Assembly (NCBI GenBank): GCA_002315945.1
Contig: DCIJ01000094.1
Span: 153-12,096, forward strand
Source: Lachnospiraceae bacterium UBA1729
GTDB lineage: Bacteria; Bacillota; Clostridia; Lachnospirales; Lachnospiraceae
Direction of reading: 5' to 3'
Length of the DNA: 11,944 bases
Part shown: positions 7,156 to 11,944 of the stretch, piece by piece
How the letters are laid out: each line of letters starts with the position of its first letter
How positions within the stretch are numbered: the first letter of the stretch is position 1
Program-made: the position numbers and the translations under genes
Notes under the pieces: generated by a model
Databases searched by the model: none
Told to the model about the DNA's origin: nothing
Seen by the model: the letters and a program-made list of their open reading frames with translations, nothing else

Positions 7156-7898
7156 TGAAGAGATTTAGTGGTGTAACGATTCTGCTGCCTGCAATGGATG
7201 AAACCTATTCCTTGAAAAAGACAGTGGATGTTATCGTTGAAACCTGTAATAGAGAGGATTTGGCAGAGTTCATAATTCTTCTGTGCGACAGAACCAGTTC
7301 TGATACTAGAAAAGTTGCTGAAAACCTCGTGAAAAAGTACTCAGAAGAGTATTCAATTTATATCCATGATCAAAAGCTCCCCTTTGTAGGTGGGGCTATC
7401 AGGGAAGGAATTGATTTAGCCAAGGGAAGTCACGTGGTGATGATGTCCACAGACTTAGAGACTGACCCTAATATAATTAAGGAGTTTATCGCCCTTTCCA
7501 AGAAGAATCCTGACAGGATAATAACAGCCTCCAGATGGATCAAGGGAGGCGGCTTTAAGAAGTATAACAAGGTTAAGCTAGTCTGCAATCTGATCTTTGA
7601 GAGATTAATTGGTCTGTTTTACTTTGTTGGATTAAGCGATCTGACCTATGCATACAGAATATTTCCCTGTGATGTAATGAAGTCAATCAAGTGGCAGGAA
7701 CTAAAGCATCCTTTTTTCCTGGAGACAGCTCTTAAGCCACTCAGACTGGGTGTGAAATTTATTGAGATACCCGCCAGATGGGAAGCCAGAACGGAAGGCG
7801 TGTCTCAGAATTCCTTTATGGCAAACTTTAAATATTTTAAGACTGCCTGGAACAATCGATTTTTAAAGAAAGAAGATATTTTAAAAGATGAGCAATAG
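7155..7898 (+). CDS. Family 2 glycosyltransferase, polyprenyl/dolichyl-phosphate sugar synthase-like
   Basis: This 247-residue GT-A fold protein begins at the ATG overlapping the previous stop; an upstream in-frame TTG (7137) is less likely because it lacks a good ribosome binding site and adds non-family residues. Features run in family order: VTILLPAMDE (7-16) for the nucleotide-binding strand, MMSTDLETDP (96-105) in the place of the DxD metal site, SRWIKGGG (126-133) matching the SRYxxGGG of DPM1-type enzymes, and IPARWEARTEGVSQ (205-218) near the end, where family members have a basic acceptor-phosphate region. There are no C-terminal membrane helices, so it resembles the short soluble DPM1 type acting at the membrane face. 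The acceptor is inferred to be a polyprenyl phosphate or another lipid-linked glycan. It lies between two sugar-related genes and overlaps the next by 11 bases. Confidence 0.87.
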   Translation: MKRFSGVTILLPAMDETYSLKKTVDVIVETCNREDLAEFIILLCDRTSSDTRKVAENLVKKYSEEYSIYIHDQKLPFVGGAIREGIDLAKGSHVVMMSTDLETDPNIIKEFIALSKKNPDRIITASRWIKGGGFKKYNKVKLVCNLIFERLIGLFYFVGLSDLTYAYRIFPCDVMKSIKWQELKHPFFLETALKPLRLGVKFIEIPARWEARTEGVSQNSFMANFKYFKTAWNNRFLKKEDILKDEQ

Positions 7899-9120
7899 GG
7901 TAAAATACCTGATTTTAGGAGCAGGCCCTTCAGGGCTGACCTTGGCTGAACAGTTAAAACGAAATAACGAGAATGATTTTCTTGTCCTAGAGAAGGAGAC
8001 TGTTCCTGGAGGACTATGCAGAAGCGAATGGGTTGATGATGGTCCTCTGGATATTGGTGGTGGTCATATCCTGGATGTTCGCAGACCAAAAGTAAATGAA
8101 CTGATATTTGAATATATGCCTGAAAATGAGTGGAATCTTTTTGACAGAGATTCCTCCATTCATTTTAGGGATGGCTATGTGGGGCACCCCTTTGAATCTA
8201 ATATCTGGCAGATGGATATAGAGGATCAGGTGGAATTCCTGGAGTCTATTGCCGAAGCAGGCTGTATAAAAAATACTCCCATGCCGGAAAAATTTGTGGA
8301 ATGGATTCATTGGAAATTAGGTGACAAGGTAGCCAATGAATATATGATTCCCTACAATCAGAAAATGTTTGGTGACAATCTGGATGAGTTGGGTACCTAC
8401 TGGCTTGAAAAGCTACCGGATGTATCCTTCAGAGACACATTAAGAAGCTGCCTTGAGAGAAAACCCTATGGAAAACAGCCAGGCCATGCATCCTTCTATT
8501 ATCCCAAGACTGCCGGTTATGGAGAGGTCTTTGAAAGAATAGGCAAGGCTTTGGGAGATAAGCTGATCCTTGGAACACAGGTTATTTCCATGGAACTTAT
8601 GGAAGGAGACCTGAAAAAAGTAAAGTGTTCTGATGACAATGAATACTTAGCCGAAAAGGTAGTTACTACAATCCCATGGAAGTCATATGAACTTATTGGA
8701 TTTGATGAAAAGATAGTTGGCAGCATTGAGAACCTTAAATCCACTGCTGTTGATATTGAATATTTTTCAGAAAATATGGATACTTCAGCCCATTGGATAT
8801 ATGAGCCGAATCCTGAGGTGAGCTACCACAGAATACTTGTAAGACATAATTTTGCTCTTGGTTCAAAGGGCCACTGGACAGAGACCAGATCTGAAAGGGT
8901 AGCACTTAAGAAAAGAGAGGGAAGCTACCATTACATGAACGAGTATGCTTATCCCTTAAATACAATTGGCAAGCCTGAACTAATGAAACGGCTGTTGTCC
9001 TATATGAAGGGGCTGGGAATAATTGGACTTGGAAGATGGGGCGAGCATAACCATTACAATTCGGATGTTGTTATGGAGCTGGCGATGAATCTTGCCCATA
9101 GATTGATTAATGAAAGATAA
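7888..9120 (+). CDS. FAD-dependent amine-oxidase/UDP-galactopyranose mutase-like protein
   Basis: A 410-residue flavoprotein. The N-terminus carries the dinucleotide fold GAGPSG (11-16), with the ribose-binding acidic residue E35 at the end of the second strand, then PGGLCRS (40-46) and DIGGGHIL. The C-terminus has GLGRWG (380-385) followed by a short helix, the usual FAD-closing motif of the protoporphyrinogen oxidase/UDP-galactopyranose mutase/amine oxidase superfamily. Length and the sugar-gene context favour a nucleotide-sugar or lipid-linked sugar substrate. The catalytic segments of true Glf are not clearly recognisable, so I do not name it glf. It may be a mutase, an oxidase, or a reductase of an isoprenoid/sugar intermediate. 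It begins inside the glycosyltransferase gene (11-base overlap) and ends 14 bases before pyrC. Confidence 0.78.
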   Translation: MSNRVKYLILGAGPSGLTLAEQLKRNNENDFLVLEKETVPGGLCRSEWVDDGPLDIGGGHILDVRRPKVNELIFEYMPENEWNLFDRDSSIHFRDGYVGHPFESNIWQMDIEDQVEFLESIAEAGCIKNTPMPEKFVEWIHWKLGDKVANEYMIPYNQKMFGDNLDELGTYWLEKLPDVSFRDTLRSCLERKPYGKQPGHASFYYPKTAGYGEVFERIGKALGDKLILGTQVISMELMEGDLKKVKCSDDNEYLAEKVVTTIPWKSYELIGFDEKIVGSIENLKSTAVDIEYFSENMDTSAHWIYEPNPEVSYHRILVRHNFALGSKGHWTETRSERVALKKREGSYHYMNEYAYPLNTIGKPELMKRLLSYMKGLGIIGLGRWGEHNHYNSDVVMELAMNLAHRLINER

Positions 9121-9134
9121 GAGATGGTGGAGCA

Positions 9135-10394
9135 TTGAAGGTACTTATTAAAGCAGGACGGGTTGTAAATCCAAATACAAATCTTGATTCAGTATGCGAT
9201 ATTCTGATTGATAATGGAGTTATCTCTTTAGTGGATATAAATATTGATGAAGAGGCGGATAAAATAATTGATGCCAGTGGAATGACGATTTTTCCAGGGC
9301 TCACAGATATTCACTGCCATTTTAGAGATCCCGGATGGCCTGAAAAAGAGACTATAGAATCCGGATGTCAGGCTGCAATAGCAGGTGGAGTGACCACTGT
9401 TGTGTGTATGGCTAATACCAGTCCTGTATGTGACAATGAGGATACCTTAAATTACATCCTATCAAAAGGAAAGATGTCTCCTGTTAATCTGCTACAGAAT
9501 GCCGCAGTAACCCTTGGGTTAAAGGGCGAAGAATTAACTGATGCAAAAAAGTTAATTAGTCTTGGAGCCTGTGGACTGTCAGATGATGGTATTCCTATTG
9601 AAGATCCAAAGCTCATGGCTCGGGCACTTAAGTTTAGTGAAGATAATGATGTGGTACTCAGTGTGCACGAGGAACTTCCATCCCTGCTTTTTTCTCAGGG
9701 AGTAAATTTTGGAAAGGTATCCAGCAGACTGGGATTGGGCGGGGCCCCCTCAAATGCTGAGTCGGCCATTGTTGAGAGAGATATACAGTTACAGTCTGTA
9801 TATGGTGGAAGACTCCATATTCAGCATGCTTCAGCAGCCAGAACTATTGAACTGGTACGCCAGGCTAAGAAGCGGGGACAAAAGGTGACCTGTGAAGTAA
9901 CCGGACAGCATCTGACACTTACTGAGGATATTGTTTTAGAAAAAGGTTCTACAGCAAGGATTAATCCTCCTATCAGGACAGAAGAAGATAGAAGAGCCCT
10001 GATTGAGGGCGTGAAGGATGGAACCATTGACTGTGTTGTAACTGATCATGCACCGCACACAACTGCAGAAAAAAGCAAGCCCATAGCCAGTGCACCCTCT
10101 GGGATGACAGGACTTGAAACCTCTTTAAGTATTACTTATGATACGATGGTTAGAAAAGAAGGTCTGTCTGTGCTTAGACTGGCTCAGGTAATGAGTACTT
10201 TCCCGGCATCCATGTATGGGATTGATAAAAGCATTGAATCAGGAAAAAAAGCGGATTTGTGTATTTTTGCTCAGGATGAAAAATGGATATATAACAAAAA
10301 TAAATCCCGCTCAGTAAACTCTCCATTTTATAATGAAGAACTTACCGGCAGGATCAGATTCACTATTATTGGTGATTATATATATGAAGCTTAA
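9135..10394 (+). CDS. pyrC: Dihydroorotase, class I type
   Basis: A 419-residue amidohydrolase that interconverts N-carbamoyl-aspartate and dihydroorotate in de novo pyrimidine synthesis. Motifs in order: D58-I-H60-C-H62-FRDPG, the metal-binding HxH, then KETIESG; MANTSPV; GLSDDGIP; LSVHEE; LHIQHASA; ARINPPIRTEEDRRALIEGVK; and VVTDHAPH, where D304 is the catalytic/metal Asp. Small departures from the consensus are a Cys between the two His, HEE in place of HCED and GQH in place of PHH. The fold and order are intact, so I call it active dihydroorotase, though a related cyclic amidohydrolase is possible. The start is TTG (9135): the product then begins with the family-typical KVLIKAGRVVNP. The nearby GGTGGAG (9126-9132) is unusually close, hinting at modest translation. 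It is last in the operon and shares its TTAA end with the convergent fumB. Confidence 0.9.
   Translation: MKVLIKAGRVVNPNTNLDSVCDILIDNGVISLVDINIDEEADKIIDASGMTIFPGLTDIHCHFRDPGWPEKETIESGCQAAIAGGVTTVVCMANTSPVCDNEDTLNYILSKGKMSPVNLLQNAAVTLGLKGEELTDAKKLISLGACGLSDDGIPIEDPKLMARALKFSEDNDVVLSVHEELPSLLFSQGVNFGKVSSRLGLGGAPSNAESAIVERDIQLQSVYGGRLHIQHASAARTIELVRQAKKRGQKVTCEVTGQHLTLTEDIVLEKGSTARINPPIRTEEDRRALIEGVKDGTIDCVVTDHAPHTTAEKSKPIASAPSGMTGLETSLSITYDTMVRKEGLSVLRLAQVMSTFPASMYGIDKSIESGKKADLCIFAQDEKWIYNKNKSRSVNSPFYNEELTGRIRFTIIGDYIYEA
10391..10394. other. Shared palindromic stop codons of pyrC and the fumarase beta gene
   Basis: The four bases TTAA contain the pyrC stop TAA on the + strand (10392-10394) and the beta-subunit stop TAA on the - strand (10393-10391). 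The two convergent genes therefore overlap by four bases with no intergenic spacer. Confidence 0.95.
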
Positions 10395-10957
10395 CTGTTA
10401 CGGCTCTGAAGATATTCTTCAGGGCCTTTTTCATACAGATTATTACCCTGACTGTCAATTATTACTACTAAGGGCATATCCTCAACATACAGCTTTCTAA
10501 GAGCTTCTGCACCTAAATCCTCATAGGCTATTAATTCACATTTTTTGATGCATTTTGCCAGGAGAGCACCGGCACCACCTATGGCACCAAAATAGACTCC
10601 GTCATGTTCTTTCATGGCTTCCACCACTTCGGGAAGACGTGCCCCTTTTCCAATCATACCTCTGGCACCCTGAGCCATCATGGTTGGAGCATATGCATCC
10701 ATTCGACCGCTGGTTGTGGGCCCGGCAGAACCAATTACCTGCCCAGGTTTGGCAGGAGAGGGACCTACATAGTATATTGTGGCATCCGTTGGGTCAAAAG
10801 GAAGAGATTCGCCTTTTGCTATTGTTTCACACATTCTCTTGTGACCTGCATCTCTGGAGGTATAAATTGTTCCTGTTAACAGAACACTATCACCGGCTTT
10901 TAATGATTTTGCGAGCTCTCTTGTAAGTGGAAGTGTTATTTTCTTAATATTACTCAT
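10391..10957 (-). CDS. fumB: Fumarate hydratase (or L-tartrate dehydratase) class I, beta subunit
   Basis: A 188-residue protein matching the C-terminal domain of class I iron-sulfur hydro-lyases, which in two-subunit enzymes is separate. Visible motifs are GTIYTSRDAGHKR (29-41), YYVGPSPAKPGQVIG, GPTTSGRMD (79-87), GKG (103-105) and FGAIGGAGAL. With the alpha subunit it adds water to fumarate to give malate; the tartrate dehydratase pair TtdAB is the close alternative and cannot be separated by eye. Its ATG follows the alpha stop directly, and GAGG within the alpha 3' end is the likely ribosome binding site, giving tight coupling. The last codons also carry the pyrC terminator hairpin, and the stop overlaps the pyrC stop. 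Confidence 0.9.
   Translation of the reverse strand: MSNIKKITLPLTRELAKSLKAGDSVLLTGTIYTSRDAGHKRMCETIAKGESLPFDPTDATIYYVGPSPAKPGQVIGSAGPTTSGRMDAYAPTMMAQGARGMIGKGARLPEVVEAMKEHDGVYFGAIGGAGALLAKCIKKCELIAYEDLGAEALRKLYVEDMPLVVIIDSQGNNLYEKGPEEYLQSRNS
10402..10431 (+). terminator. Intrinsic terminator of the pyrC operon, inside the convergent fumarase beta gene
   Basis: Bases 10402-10412 pair with 10416-10426 over 11 positions (one T-G wobble) around a three-base TAT loop, followed by five T (10427-10431). On the + strand this is a textbook terminator, eight bases after the pyrC stop. The same bases encode C-terminal codons of the - strand beta subunit (the KGPEEYLQSR region). On the - strand no T-tract follows, so it should not stop fumarase transcripts. 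Confidence 0.88.
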
Positions 10958-11800
10958 TTATATTACCTCACTCATATGTCTGGTTACATGACAGCTGATA
11001 TTGATGGCACAGGGCATACCTGCTATGTGGGTTGGGAAGGTTTCAATATTAAGTCCTAAAGCTGTAGTACGTCCGCCAAGACCCTGGGGTCCTATGCCTA
11101 ATGCATTGATTTTATCAAGCATTTCTTCTTCTAAGGCTGCATAATATTCATCCGGATTTGATGAATCCACAGATCTCATCAGTGCTTTTTTTGCCAGCAG
11201 AGCACATTTCTCAAATGTTCCGCCTATTCCAACTCCCACTACCATGGGAGGGCATGGATTTGGTCCGGCAGTTTTTACTGTTTCCAGTATGAAATCCTTG
11301 ATTCCTTCTATTCCGGCAGAGGGCTTAAACATTCTGATAGCACTCATGTTTTCGCTGCCAAATCCTTTGGGCCCAACAGTGATTTTAATCTGATCACCGG
11401 GAACAATGTCTATATGCAGTATGGCCGGAGTATTATCACCGGTATTACCACGTCTGACAGGATCTTTGACAACAGATTTTCTTAAGTATCCCTTATCGTA
11501 GCCTCGCCTTACTCCTTCATCAACGGCATCAGTAAGATTCATTCCGGTAATATGGACATCCTGTCCTATTTCCATAAATACACAAGCCATACCTGTATCC
11601 TGACAGATGGGAACATTCTCACTATCTGCAATAGTGTAGTTCTCAATAATGTTATCAAGTATTCCCTGGGCGATGAGACCATCTTCGCATGAACGGCAAT
11701 TCTGTATTGCACATTTTATATCCTCAGGCAGTTTTTCATTTGCCTTGATACACAATCTCTCAATGACATCAATTATTTGATCTGTAGATATTTCTCTCAT
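10958..11800 (-). CDS. fumA: Fumarate hydratase (or L-tartrate dehydratase) class I, alpha subunit, [4Fe-4S]
   Basis: A 280-residue protein, the usual size for the stand-alone alpha subunit. The three cysteines expected to ligate the [4Fe-4S] cluster are visible: C66 in PICQDTG, C183 in NPCPP and C270 in ISCHVTRH. Also present are RRGNTGDNTPA (116-126), GPKGFGSENMS and GVGIGGTFEKCALLAKKAL. The enzyme hydrates fumarate to malate in the partial TCA or fermentative branch, and such clusters are oxygen-sensitive, in keeping with an anaerobe. The ATG is set by an AGGAG-type site on the - strand (11806-11812). It is the first gene of a two-gene operon, with a promoter at 11876-11904 and a hairpin in the leader. 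TtdA is the main alternative identity. Confidence 0.92.
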   Translation of the reverse strand: MREISTDQIIDVIERLCIKANEKLPEDIKCAIQNCRSCEDGLIAQGILDNIIENYTIADSENVPICQDTGMACVFMEIGQDVHITGMNLTDAVDEGVRRGYDKGYLRKSVVKDPVRRGNTGDNTPAILHIDIVPGDQIKITVGPKGFGSENMSAIRMFKPSAGIEGIKDFILETVKTAGPNPCPPMVVGVGIGGTFEKCALLAKKALMRSVDSSNPDEYYAALEEEMLDKINALGIGPQGLGGRTTALGLNIETFPTHIAGMPCAINISCHVTRHMSEVI

Positions 11801-11825
11801 GTATTTGCTCCTTTTTTGTGTATTT

Positions 11826-11862
11826 GCCCCAGAAACACCTGCTAAGTATGTGGTATTGGGGC
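11826..11862 (-). promoter_or_regulatory. Hairpin in the 5' leader of the fumarase operon
   Basis: On the - strand GCCCCA and TGGGGC (11862-11857 with 11831-11826) form six perfect pairs, extended inward by ATACC/GGTGT with one wobble and a three-base bulge. No T-tract follows, so it is not a terminator. It sits between the predicted transcription start and the ribosome binding site and may affect mRNA stability or bind a regulator. I recognise no known riboswitch. Confidence 0.5.
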
Positions 11863-11875
11863 TCTAAATATAAAA

Positions 11876-11904
11876 AATATAGCATTGGTAAACTGTTTTT
11901 TCAA
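11876..11904 (-). promoter_or_regulatory. Sigma-A type promoter of the fumarase operon
   Basis: Read on the - strand, TTGAAA (11904-11899) and TATATT (11881-11876) are separated by 17 bases. Each matches the consensus box in most positions. An AT-rich stretch follows, and transcription should begin around 11865-11870, directly in front of the leader hairpin. Confidence 0.65.
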
Positions 11905-11944
11905 ATAATACTGATTTGAGAACATAGAGTAAAATAATTGTTGG

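Noticed and set aside
10555..10926. A 123-codon + strand reading frame inside the fumarase beta gene
   Set aside because: It is antisense to a conserved enzyme gene, rich in Trp/His/Leu without a fold pattern, and has no convincing start signal.
2098..11800. Fumarase genes as evidence that the TRAP system imports C4-dicarboxylates
   Set aside because: The genes are about 5 kb apart, on opposite strands and under separate promoters. The link is only suggestive, so no substrate was assigned.

Overview
The window looks like a chromosomal segment of a Gram-positive anaerobe of the Bacillota, probably class Clostridia and perhaps Lachnospiraceae (inference). The grounds are AT-rich codon use, strong AGGAG-type ribosome binding sites, compact operons with overlapping start and stop codons, a DUF1846 protein, a two-subunit class I fumarase, and intrinsic terminators with long T-tracts. 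I cannot name a genus. No rRNA, tRNA, CRISPR array or insertion sequence was seen.

Layout, left to right. (1) 1-1377 (+): 3' part of a DUF1846 gene that starts outside the window, ending at a long two-part hairpin terminator (1394-1467). (2) 1471-5466 (+): a promoter and structured leader, then a TRAP transporter of two overlapping genes. The small permease DctQ is ordinary. The second gene is an 1122-residue protein in which the large permease DctM continues in frame, through an acidic Ser/Thr-rich linker, into two complete tandem DctP-type solute-binding domains. No separate dctP is present, so this polypeptide appears to supply permease and both receptors. A hairpin at 5474-5509 follows. 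(3) 5520-6107 (+): a LysE/RhtB-family exporter. (4) 6121-10431 (+): a strong extended -10 promoter driving four tightly packed genes: a GDP-deoxyhexose-type SDR epimerase/reductase, a DPM1-like family 2 glycosyltransferase, a UDP-galactopyranose-mutase-like FAD protein, and dihydroorotase (pyrC). The terminator lies inside the 3' end of the convergent fumarase gene. (5) 10391-11904 (-): fumarase (or tartrate dehydratase) alpha and beta genes, read leftward from a promoter at the right edge through a hairpin-containing 5' leader.

How the genes work together. dctQ and the dctM-P-P gene should form one sodium-coupled TRAP importer whose binding proteins are tethered to the membrane through the permease rather than by lipid anchors. 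The SDR, glycosyltransferase and FAD genes look like a small sugar-nucleotide/glycolipid or polyprenyl-linked sugar module. pyrC is metabolically separate but co-transcribed with it. The fumarase subunits are an obligate pair. A functional link between fumarase and the TRAP system (for example C4-dicarboxylate use) is possible but not shown.

The most unusual item is the DctM-DctP-DctP fusion. Within it, a 110-residue block is identical between the two receptor domains although the DNA differs at about 25 synonymous positions.
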